DNA of 64,000 nt from Taibaiella koreensis (GTDB lineage: Bacteria > Bacteroidota > Bacteroidia > Chitinophagales > Chitinophagaceae). Numbering within the stretch: position 1 is the first letter of the stretch; each line of letters opens with the position of its first letter. A program made the translations under genes and the position numbers. The stretch is taken from the NCBI RefSeq assembly GCF_003545715.1, contig NZ_QVNU01000005.1, positions 124,001-188,000 on the forward strand. Reading direction: 5' to 3'. Below are positions 26,409-33,777 of this stretch, in pieces. The notes below the pieces were generated by a model. That model made no database searches. It saw nothing but the letters and a program-made list of their open reading frames with translations, and was not told the origin of the DNA.

Positions 26409-27743
26409 ATGCCCTTTTTCAATCAGGAAGCGGAGACCATGAACCTGGACCAGCTGCGGCGCCTCCAGGACGAACGCTTGCGCGATAAAGTCCATCTTCT
26501 TTACAACCGGGTGGCCTTCTACAGGGAGCTGCTGACGGCGCAAGGTATTACTCCCGATGATATTCGCACCGTTGCCGACCTGCACAAGCTGCCTTTTACC
26601 AAAAAGGATGCCTTGCGGCAGCAATACCCTTTCGGCCTGTTCACGCTATCACGTAGCGAAGTAGCCCGCTTGCATTGCAGCAGCGGGACCACCGGCAAAC
26701 CCATCGTAGTAGGCTATACCCGCAACGATATCGATCTTTTTGCCGAGGTGGTCGCCCGTTCTTTATCGGCAGCGGGCTGCCAGCCAGGAATGCTGCTACA
26801 GAATGCTTACGGCTATGGGCTCTTTACCGGCGGGCTGGGCCTTCATTACGGCGCTGAAAAACTGGGGATGACCGTGCTGCCGATATCGGGCGGCGGTACG
26901 GAGAAACAGCTGATGCTGATGCAGGACTTCCAGAGCGAAGTGATCTGCTGCACCCCATCCTATGCGCTGACACTGGCCGAAGAGATCAAAAAAAGGAATA
27001 TCGATCGCCGCCGCATTAACTTGAAATATGCTGTTCTGGGCGCCGAGCCATGGACCGAAAGCATACGGTCGGCCGTGGAAGAGGGCCTGGGCGTTACCGC
27101 TACCAATATCTACGGGCTCAGCGAGATCATGGGGCCTGGCGTGTCGCAGGAGGACTATGAGGAAAAAGGCAGCGGCAGCTATATCTGGGAAGATCATTTT
27201 TATCCCGAGGTCGTTGACAAAGACACCGGAGAGCCCCTGCCCTACGGTCAGCAAGGCGTGCTGGTATTCACCACCCTGACCAAGGAAGCCATGCCCCTGC
27301 TCCGCTACTGGACCAATGATATCACGAGCATTTATTACGATAAAAGCGTGAAGCGCACACATATTAAAATGGCGCCCATTGCCGGCCGGGCCGACGATAT
27401 GCTGATCATAAGAGGCGTCAACCTCTTTCATACCCAGGTAGAAGCCATACTGGAGCATATTCCCACGCTGAGCGCCAATTACCAGCTGGTGGTAACGCAC
27501 AATGGCACAATGGATGAAGTAGAGGTAAGGGTGGAGGCTGAGGCCGCGTTGTTTGAAGCGCTGTCGCGCGAGCACAGCACGCCGCTGGAATGCGACAGGC
27601 TTAGCTATGCCGCCGACCACCTGCGTAAAAAGATAAAAGACGATATAGGGCTTTCTATGAAGGTAAGCCTCACCGAACCCGGAGCGATTCCCCGTAGCGA
27701 AGGTGGTAAGCTCAACCGCATCGCCGATCTTAGAAAAGGATAG
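26409..27743 (+). CDS. paaK: Phenylacetate-CoA ligase
   Basis: 444 aa from the ATG at 26409; the more upstream frame adds a proline-rich stretch foreign to the family. It joins phenylacetate (or a related aryl acid) to CoA using ATP, in the cytosol. The AMP-binding P-loop is HCSSGTTGKPIVVGYT (near residue 95), followed by NAYGYGLFTGGLGLHYG, the YGLSEIMGPGV motif, and the C-terminal RADDMLIIRGVNLFHTQVE. Length matches PaaK. It is the first gene of a tight operon with a PaaI-like thioesterase. No ring-epoxidase (paaABCDE) genes are present here, so the true substrate is not fixed by context. Confidence 0.92.
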   Translation: MPFFNQEAETMNLDQLRRLQDERLRDKVHLLYNRVAFYRELLTAQGITPDDIRTVADLHKLPFTKKDALRQQYPFGLFTLSRSEVARLHCSSGTTGKPIVVGYTRNDIDLFAEVVARSLSAAGCQPGMLLQNAYGYGLFTGGLGLHYGAEKLGMTVLPISGGGTEKQLMLMQDFQSEVICCTPSYALTLAEEIKKRNIDRRRINLKYAVLGAEPWTESIRSAVEEGLGVTATNIYGLSEIMGPGVSQEDYEEKGSGSYIWEDHFYPEVVDKDTGEPLPYGQQGVLVFTTLTKEAMPLLRYWTNDITSIYYDKSVKRTHIKMAPIAGRADDMLIIRGVNLFHTQVEAILEHIPTLSANYQLVVTHNGTMDEVEVRVEAEAALFEALSREHSTPLECDRLSYAADHLRKKIKDDIGLSMKVSLTEPGAIPRSEGGKLNRIADLRKG

Positions 27744-27746
27744 CAT

Positions 27747-28106
27747 ATGGACTTCGACAAACAGGACATTTTACGACCTCTGGCGGCCGACACCAGGCCT
27801 TTCGGGCTTATTCTTGCTACCGCCGTCGCGGAGAAGCAGCGTTCCGGCGCTTCCCTGGGCTATAGCCATCGCGACTATTGCGGTATGGGCATGGAATACA
27901 ATGAAGGTGTGTACTGTTACGGCGAGCTTTGGGATGGCGGATTGGACCGTCCTATGACCTTTGACAAAGTAGAGGCCTTCATAGCATGGCTTACCGCACA
28001 ATCGACCGCATCCCTGGCCCGGCTGGAAGATGACGCATTTTACCAGGGCAACCAGGTCATCACCAGGGAAAGACTGGAAGATTTCCTGTTACAACAATCT
28101 TTTTAG
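27747..28106 (+). CDS. Hypothetical protein in the paaK-paaI operon
   Basis: 119 aa, soluble, starting 3 nt after paaK. Not recognised. It has a central motif LGYSHRDYCGMGMEYNEG with a Cys and several Tyr/Gly residues, then an acidic C-terminal part. No signal peptide or membrane helix. Its tight fit between paaK and the thioesterase gene suggests a linked function in acyl-CoA metabolism, but nothing in the sequence shows what it does. Confidence 0.75.
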   Translation: MDFDKQDILRPLAADTRPFGLILATAVAEKQRSGASLGYSHRDYCGMGMEYNEGVYCYGELWDGGLDRPMTFDKVEAFIAWLTAQSTASLARLEDDAFYQGNQVITRERLEDFLLQQSF

Positions 28107-28115
28107 CATTACAAA

Positions 28116-28553
28116 ATGGAATCACATCTCACACCACAGGAAGTACTGGATATTATGATCGCCCGCGACCGGTTTACGGCATGGCTGGGCCTGAATATAG
28201 ACGAGGTGGGCGAAGGTTATTGCCGCCTGCATTACCAGGTAAAGGAAGACATGCTCAACGGATTCGAACGTATCCATGGCGGCGTCTTGTTCTCCGCATC
28301 CGATTCCGCATTCGCCTTCGCCTGCAATTCCCACGGCCTCATTACGGTAGCCCTGGACGTATCCATTACCTTTACGCGTCCGGCGGTAGCAGGAGATAAG
28401 CTGTTTGTCGAAGCCCGCGAAGTGCACCTGGGCAATAAGACCGGCCTCTACGATATTCGCACCACCAATGAAAAGGGCGAGCTCGTATGCCTGTTCAAAG
28501 GTACCGCCTACCGCACTTCCGTGAAAGTAACACCCGGGCCAATAAACAGATGA
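28116..28553 (+). CDS. paaI: PaaI family hotdog-fold thioesterase
   Basis: 145 aa, 9 nt after the previous gene. Hotdog-fold acyl-CoA thioesterase of the PaaI type, which frees CoA from stalled ring-hydroxylated phenylacetyl-CoA or similar esters. The signature is NGFERIHGGVLFSASDSAFA (about 48-66), with the HGG motif and the catalytic-type Asp63, then SITFTRPAVAGDKL and a KGTAYRTS end. Together with paaK it points to aryl-acyl-CoA handling: ligase makes the thioester, thioesterase removes dead ends. Confidence 0.9.
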   Translation: MESHLTPQEVLDIMIARDRFTAWLGLNIDEVGEGYCRLHYQVKEDMLNGFERIHGGVLFSASDSAFAFACNSHGLITVALDVSITFTRPAVAGDKLFVEAREVHLGNKTGLYDIRTTNEKGELVCLFKGTAYRTSVKVTPGPINR

Positions 28554-28557
28554 ATTA

Positions 28558-29154
28558 ATGAAGCACCTGCTGCCATTACTTATATTACCTTCCCTGCAGT
28601 TACACGCGCAGCAGGCCTACGATCATTTGCGTAAAACAGGCACACTGTTTTCGGTAATGATCGATGATAGCGCGCGTCTTATTGTTACCCGGAATGCCGA
28701 CGGAAAGCGGATCCTGGACGAATCGCTTTCGGAGTATGATGCCGGCGTGCATCTCGACGACACCAGCTATGGCTTGCCCTACCGCATATGGGATATCAAT
28801 TTCGATGGTTACGACGATCTTTCCTTTTCCTCTTCCAGCGGCAATGTACAGCGCTTTGAGGCCGTATATCTGTACGATCCCAGCCGGAAAACATTGGCAT
28901 ACCAACAGGAACTGAGCGAGATCGCCTGTCTCGATGTCGACAGGAAGCGGCGCCTGATCACCGGCAACTGCTTTCATTCAAGCGCTGCAGAGAACTGGAC
29001 CGAGACCTACCGCTGGCAGAAGGGGAAACTAATCCTGGTAGAAAAAGAAGGCACAATGCCCTGCCCCGCCGATCAGGATTGCTATTATACCTACAAACAA
29101 AAAAGGATCAAGGGCAAAATGGTATACGTGTACAAAGACAAAAACAAATTATAA
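28558..29154 (+). CDS. Exported protein with XAC2610-like/FG-GAP-like segment
   Basis: 198 aa, starting 4 nt after paaI. A short signal peptide (MKHLLPLLILPSLQLHAQQ) directs it to the periplasm. The segment YRIWDINFDGYDDLSF (about 80-95) resembles the Asp-rich calcium-binding loops of FG-GAP/XAC2610-like proteins; two or three Cys later (CLDVD, NCFHSS, CPADQDCYY) may form disulfides. Function unknown. Why an exported protein sits in this metabolic operon is unclear. Confidence 0.75.
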   Translation: MKHLLPLLILPSLQLHAQQAYDHLRKTGTLFSVMIDDSARLIVTRNADGKRILDESLSEYDAGVHLDDTSYGLPYRIWDINFDGYDDLSFSSSSGNVQRFEAVYLYDPSRKTLAYQQELSEIACLDVDRKRRLITGNCFHSSAAENWTETYRWQKGKLILVEKEGTMPCPADQDCYYTYKQKRIKGKMVYVYKDKNKL

Positions 29155-29169
29155 GCTTCTGGCGTATTC

Positions 29170-29979
29170 ATGGATACAGCATACGAAAACAGGAAAGTGG
29201 GTCTTCGCGGCTTTGATGTCAATGTGACTTACAGGCCTGCGGATAACAGCCGCGGCACGATCGTGTTCCTGCACGATTCGCTGGGTAGTGCAGGTCTCTG
29301 GCGCAACTTTCCCTACCAGATGGGAATGGCTACAGAATGCGCTGTATTGCTCTATGACCGGCGGGGTTACGGGTTGGCCGATCCCTTTGCTACCGGCTAC
29401 CGGCGGCAAACAGACTATATGGAAACGGAAGCGGAACTGTTGGTTGAGTTGCTGGAAGCCTGTGCGATAAAGCAACCCATACTCTTCGGTCACAGCGATG
29501 GCGGAACCATTGCGCTTCTGGCGGCAGCAAAGTATCCGCAGGTATTTAAAGCTGTCATTACCGAAGGCGCACACATTTTCGTCGAAGACCTGACGCTCGA
29601 CGGTATCGAAAGAGCCCGGGAACAGTTTGACACGACATCGCTGAAAGAAAGGTTGGAAAAGTACCATGGCGATAAGACGGCTACGCTTTTTGAGGCCTGG
29701 GCCGGAACCTGGCTGAGCCCCGAATACCGCGACTGGAACATTGAGCCATGCTTACCTCAGGTCAGCTGTCCGGTATTGGTGATACAAGGCGCCGAAGACG
29801 AGTATGGCACACTGGCACAGGTGGAGGGAATTGTACAACAGGTATCCGGGCCTGCGGAACGCTGCGTTGTGGTCAATGCAGGACATTCGCCACACAAGCA
29901 AAGCGAGCCATGGCTGATCGAACGTTGCTATACCTTCCTGGAGCAGCACGGCTGCCTTGATGTTTTATCAGAATCATAA
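29170..29979 (+). CDS. Alpha/beta hydrolase
   Basis: 269 aa, cytosolic (no signal peptide). Alpha/beta hydrolase fold with the oxyanion region FLHDSLGSAGLW, the nucleophile elbow GHSDGG (Ser109), an acid candidate in GAEDEYG (late domain) and the catalytic His in NAGHSPHKQ. The family includes esterases and C-C hydrolases of aromatic pathways, which would suit the paaK-paaI neighbours; the substrate is not shown. It starts 15 nt after the previous gene and 13 nt before the acyl-CoA synthetase. Confidence 0.88.
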   Translation: MDTAYENRKVGLRGFDVNVTYRPADNSRGTIVFLHDSLGSAGLWRNFPYQMGMATECAVLLYDRRGYGLADPFATGYRRQTDYMETEAELLVELLEACAIKQPILFGHSDGGTIALLAAAKYPQVFKAVITEGAHIFVEDLTLDGIERAREQFDTTSLKERLEKYHGDKTATLFEAWAGTWLSPEYRDWNIEPCLPQVSCPVLVIQGAEDEYGTLAQVEGIVQQVSGPAERCVVVNAGHSPHKQSEPWLIERCYTFLEQHGCLDVLSES

Positions 29980-29992
29980 AATCACTGTATGC

Positions 29993-31683
29993 ATGGAAGC
30001 CTTATTCAGGGAAATACGCCGGCTGATCGCCGCAAAAGATTTTGAAGCCCTTGCCCGGCTGGATATAAAGGCCCCCGCTCGGTTCAACTGGGTACAGGAA
30101 GTCTTTGAGCAGATCCACGTGAACGATACACCCGATGCCACAGCACTGCTGTGGACCGACGGCAGGCAAACGCACCGCTATTCTTTCCGCGACATCAGCG
30201 AGCGCAGTAACCAATTGCTGAATTTTCTAAGGAACAAAGGCGTCGGGCAACACGATGTCTTGCTAACCCAGATGGGGCTTCAGCAAAGCAATTGGCTGGC
30301 CATACTGGCGGCCATCAAGGGTGGTCTGCGTATGGTACCTGCAGCCACAATACTGGGCGTACAGGACATTGTATACCGTTTCGGCAAGCTGATGCCGCGG
30401 ATCGTGATCGCCGATGCCGGCAATGCTCCCAAGATCGATGAGGCCGAAGCCTTGTCGGGACGGCAGGTAGCAGTTAAGCTAATAGCCGAAGGCACACGTC
30501 CCGGTTGGTATTCGCTGGACGATGTGGCTGCGGAAAGCATGGTAGCAACAGCAGCACCCACACTGGCCGACGATCCCCTGTTCCTGTTCTTCACCTCGGG
30601 TACTACCGGTATGCCCAAAGTGGTGACGCACACACACCTCAGCTATCCCTTCGGCCACCTTACCACTGCTGCCTGGATAGGGCTACGGCAGGAAGACATC
30701 CACTACAATATTTCACAGCCGGGTTGGGCCAAGTTTGCCTGGAGCAGCGTGTTTGCTCCCTGGAGCATCGGCGCAACGATATTTGCGTACCACCAGGAAG
30801 GCCGCTTTAATGCCAAGGATACGCTTGCCATGATCGAAGCGCATGGCATTACCACCTTTTGCGCACCGCCCACGGTATTGCGCATGCTGATATTGGAAGA
30901 CCTCAAGGGTTACCGTTTCCGGTTCAGGGAATGTGTCGCTGCCGGGGAGCCATTGAATCCCGAAGTGATCGAAATATGGAAGGCACGGGCATGCTGATCC
31001 GCGACGGCTTCGGCCAGACAGAAAGCACCTGCATGGTCGCCAATCTTCCGGATAGTCATGTTAAGTTCGGCTCCATGGGCAAGCCTGCTTTCCTGTACGA
31101 CGTAGTGGTCGCCGACGACGAAGGCAATATACTGCCCGATGGGGAAGAAGGCAATATATGCGTGCGTACCGGTACCGGCAAACCCAATGGTATTTTCAAA
31201 GAATATTTCGATGATGCGGAAAAGGGAAAAGAAGTATTCCGGCACGGCCTGTACTACACCGGCGACAAGGCCTACCGCGATGAAGAGGGTTATATCTGGT
31301 TTGTAGGCCGCGACGATGATGTGATCAAATCGTCCGATTATCGCATCGGGCCTTTTGAGGTGGAAAGCATACTGCTGGAGCATGAGGCAGTGCAGGAATC
31401 GGCCGTGGTGGGTAGTCCGCACGCGGTAAAAGGATACGAGGTAAAAGCATTTGTTGTGCTCAACGCCGGCTACAATGCCGGTGAAGACCTGGCCAAAGAC
31501 CTGTTTGCGTATGCCAAAGATAGCCTGGCCCCTTATAAAATGCCGCGGCTGCTGGAGTTTGTAGCGGAGTTGCCCAAGACTATCAGCGGTAAGATCCGGC
31601 GCGTAGAGCTAAGGGCCCGCGAGGCCGAAGCTAAAGCAAAGGGATCGCAGCCGGAGCAGGAGTACAACTATAGGAAAATCTAA
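29993..31683 (+). pseudogene. AMP-dependent acyl-CoA synthetase (MACS-like), interrupted by a frameshift
   Basis: Two overlapping frames together make one full ~563-aa acyl-CoA synthetase. The first (ATG 29993 to TGA 30997) holds the P-loop FFTSGTTGMPKVVTHTH and stops after EVIEIWKA; the second continues as TGMLIRDGFGQTES... from 30985 to 31683, with the YYTGDKAYRDEEGYIWFVGR motif and the C-terminal KTISGKIRR lysine. Adding one base after 30984 restores an unbroken WKATGMLIRDGFGQTES. All motifs on both sides are intact, so this is either a sequencing error or a very recent mutation. It is the last gene of the paaK operon and would activate a medium-chain or aryl acid. Confidence 0.85.
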
Positions 31684-31685
31684 GC

Positions 31686-31703
31686 GGCAATTTGCCTTTT
31701 TTT
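31686..31703 (+). terminator. Weak terminator after the acyl-CoA synthetase
   Basis: A short GGCAA/TTGCC hairpin and a run of seven T directly after the stop at 31683. It may end the paaK operon before the RAYT gene. Confidence 0.5.
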
Positions 31704-31766
31704 AACAATGGTATTTATGAAAATAAGGCGTGCATTAAAAATGCATGTCCTATTTTTGATCTACCT

Positions 31767-32402
31767 ATGGCAGAATTATATCATAATCGCTACAGGATAC
31801 CGTCGTCGCGACTGGCCACGTGGGATTATACCAGCGAAGGCATGTATTTTGTCACAATTTGTACCCATCGCCGGGCACATTATTTTGGTGAAATCGTAGA
31901 GACGCCATGCATGGCGTCTGATCAGGTTGTTGTTCCGGAGACGCCAGGCATGGCGTCTGATCAGGTCGTTGTTCCGGAGACGCCAGGCATGGCGTCTCTA
32001 CGACCGACGGCAATGGGCCTAATTGCCGAACAGGAATGGTACCGTACCATGGCATTACGCACCGATATGCGCCTGCAATCCGGCGAATTTGTGGTGATGC
32101 CCAATCATATCCATGGCATCCTGATCATCGGCGCCAATCCTTTTAATCAAGGCATTCCCGCCAATCAAAACAGGTTTGGCCCTCAATCACATAATTTGGC
32201 CTCCGTTATCAGAGGTTATAAATCAGCAGTAACGATTTACGCCAGGCAGAATGGTATCTGCTTCAACTGGCAAAGCCGTTTTCACGACCACATTATCAGG
32301 TCTTACGAAGAATATGAACGGATCGCCCGCTACATCAGGAACAACCCGCAAAAATGGGCTTCCGATAAATGGTACACACCGCACGAAGCTAATGCCGGTT
32401 AA
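31767..32402 (+). CDS. REP-associated tyrosine transposase (RAYT, Y1 family) with internal REP-like repeats
   Basis: 211 aa from the ATG at 31767. This is a Y1-type (IS200-like) transposase, the kind that moves REP palindromes: WDYTSEGMYFVTICTHRR near the N-terminus, the metal-binding MPNHIHGILII, then SRFHDHIIRSYEEYERIARYIRNNPQKW. The catalytic Tyr is probably in the SYEEYERI segment. Between the FGEI strand and the IAEQEW helix the protein holds three 13-residue repeats (ETPCMASDQVVVP and two ETPGMAS copies) encoded by 39-bp units with a 20-bp palindrome. The frame is kept. Such an insertion is not expected in the family. Confidence 0.88.
   Translation: MAELYHNRYRIPSSRLATWDYTSEGMYFVTICTHRRAHYFGEIVETPCMASDQVVVPETPGMASDQVVVPETPGMASLRPTAMGLIAEQEWYRTMALRTDMRLQSGEFVVMPNHIHGILIIGANPFNQGIPANQNRFGPQSHNLASVIRGYKSAVTIYARQNGICFNWQSRFHDHIIRSYEEYERIARYIRNNPQKWASDKWYTPHEANAG
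31894..32003. repeat. Three 39-bp REP-like palindromic units inside the RAYT gene
   Basis: Units start every 39 bp. The first contains a perfect 20-bp palindrome AGACGCCATGCATGGCGTCT (31900-31919); the next two (31939-31958 and 31978-31997) have AGACGCCAGGCATGGCGTCT. Spacers read GATCAGGTTGTTGTTCCG or the same with one change. The array is bounded by TCGTAGAGACGCC (31894-31906) and its inverse GGCGTCTCTACGA (31991-32003), the form expected of a whole REP-type element. Confidence 0.9.
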
Positions 32403-32408
32403 TCCTAA

Positions 32409-32846
32409 TTATTTATGGCTGTTCATAACAACCCTGGCCCACAGGATCACCAAAACGGTCCACAGCAATATACCCAGGCAATAATAGAGCCAAAAGCTAT
32501 GCCAGTTTTTCTTTTGGTTTTTCGCGCGGTAATGGCTGAGCAATAGCCAATGCGGCGCCAGCACGAACAGCAGTCTATCACGAAATCCCGGCCGCAGCGA
32601 GCCGTATTCCGTGCCTATTACCACAGACCATCCCTCAATCCATAACCACGCAGGGAACAAGAAGGGAAGTGTTACCAGCAACAGCCGATAGCGCAGCGGA
32701 AATTTCTGAAGTTCCGGCGCGCGTGTGGTATTGGGTGCTTCTCTTTTCTCCAATTCCTGTATGACTGCATTTCTTACCATTTTGTTCAGACAATTATTGT
32801 GCTTCAGGATCTGTAATTGCTTTGTGGAAAGAAGATCGGTTTTCAT
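32409..32846 (-). CDS. Hypothetical membrane protein
   Basis: 145 aa. The N-terminal ~50 residues are hydrophilic and basic; three hydrophobic stretches follow (LLLVTLPFLFPAWLWIEGW, RLLFVLAPHWLLLSHY, FWLYYCLGILLWTVLVILW). Not recognised. It converges with the RAYT gene, with 6 bp between the stops, and is divergent from the YdeI-like gene. Base composition is like its neighbours. Confidence 0.65.
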   Translation of the reverse strand: MKTDLLSTKQLQILKHNNCLNKMVRNAVIQELEKREAPNTTRAPELQKFPLRYRLLLVTLPFLFPAWLWIEGWSVVIGTEYGSLRPGFRDRLLFVLAPHWLLLSHYRAKNQKKNWHSFWLYYCLGILLWTVLVILWARVVMNSHK

Positions 32847-32943
32847 GAGGATAGGAGAAAGCGTAAAGATACATTGCCTGCTTGTTCTTTTCCAGGAGCA
32901 ATTTTACATCGGGATATTTGCTAGCTTAGCATTTCGAAAAGCA

Positions 32944-33453
32944 ATGACTACTTTTACCACTACCATACACCAGTTTGAAGAGAACGGCGACAAGACCGGC
33001 TGGACCTATATCGCGATACCTGCCGATATCGCACAGGAAGTTTTCCCGGGTAATAAAAAGGCATTTCGTGTCAAGGGGAAGCTGGATCATTTTGCGATCA
33101 GTAGTGTAGCGGTAATGCCTATGGGCGATGGTAGCTTTATCATGGCCATTAACGCGGCTATGCGCAAAGGGATCGGTAAACGCAAAGGCGCCATGCTCAA
33201 AGTAAACCTTGCAAAGGACGATACGCCACAGGAGATTGTGCCGGAACTGCTCGAATGCCTCGCCGACGATCCCGAGGCGCTGGCGCACTTCCGCAGCCTG
33301 GCGCCGTCGCACCAACGCTACTTCAGCAAATGGGTGGATGAAGCCAAGACCGAACCTACCAAGGTCAAACGCCTGACCTTATGCCTTTCGGCGCTTGCGC
33401 GGAAGATGGATTACGGCGCGATGATCCGCGAGCAGCAAGGGAAGAAGGGTTAG
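32944..33453 (+). CDS. DUF1905 / YdeI-OmpD-associated family protein
   Basis: 169 aa from the ATG at 32944; the frame stays open upstream but that part is poor in protein-like features. Two parts: an N-terminal DUF1905-type beta barrel (about 1-90: TGWTYIAIPADIAQEVF, FRVKGKLDHF, SFIMAINAAMRKGIGK) and a C-terminal YdeI-like helical segment (about 105-160: FRSLAPSHQRYFSKWVDEAKT...KRLTLCLSALARK). Cytosolic. YdeI relatives have been linked to bacteriocin protection and envelope stress, but the molecular function is not known. Confidence 0.85.
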   Translation: MTTFTTTIHQFEENGDKTGWTYIAIPADIAQEVFPGNKKAFRVKGKLDHFAISSVAVMPMGDGSFIMAINAAMRKGIGKRKGAMLKVNLAKDDTPQEIVPELLECLADDPEALAHFRSLAPSHQRYFSKWVDEAKTEPTKVKRLTLCLSALARKMDYGAMIREQQGKKG

Positions 33454-33777
33454 TATTGAGTAGTGAGTAATGAGTATTAGGTATTAAGTATTAAGTATTG
33501 AAACCTGGAGCTTGGAATTTAAGATTTGCCAATTACCAACTGCCAATTGTCCACCTGGTAGGTAAAAGCAAAGGGCGCAAAAGATGAGTGAGACTATTGG
33601 GATTTGGAACGTGGAATTTAAGATTTGAAAATTGCCAACTGCCAATTGTCCACCTGGTCAGTAACCGCAAAGATCGCTAAGCTGTACGCAAAGGGCGCAA
33701 AAGATGAATGTGAATATTGAGTATTGCCAACTGCAAATTGCTAACTCTGAATTTGCCCATTACCAGCTTATAGCGAT
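33454..33777. repeat. Repeat-rich intergenic spacer
   Basis: About 320 bp without a gene. It starts with a GTATTAAGTATTAAGTATT run of short direct repeats. A block GGAATTTAAGATTTG...AACTGCCAATTGTCCACCT occurs twice, 99 bp apart (33514-33559 and 33613-33658). GCAAAGGGCGCAAAAGATGA also occurs twice (33568-33587 and 33688-33707), the second copy pushed back by a 21-bp insertion rich in CGCAAAG words. No hairpin or open frame is evident. Confidence 0.7.

Noticed and set aside
31894-32003. Possible CRISPR array (three evenly spaced repeats)
   Set aside because: The spacers are repeats themselves, the units lie within a transposase coding frame, and no cas genes are nearby.
33514-33707. Possible CRISPR or attachment-site repeats
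   Set aside because: Only two copies, unequal spacing and no integrase or cas gene; better explained as local duplication.
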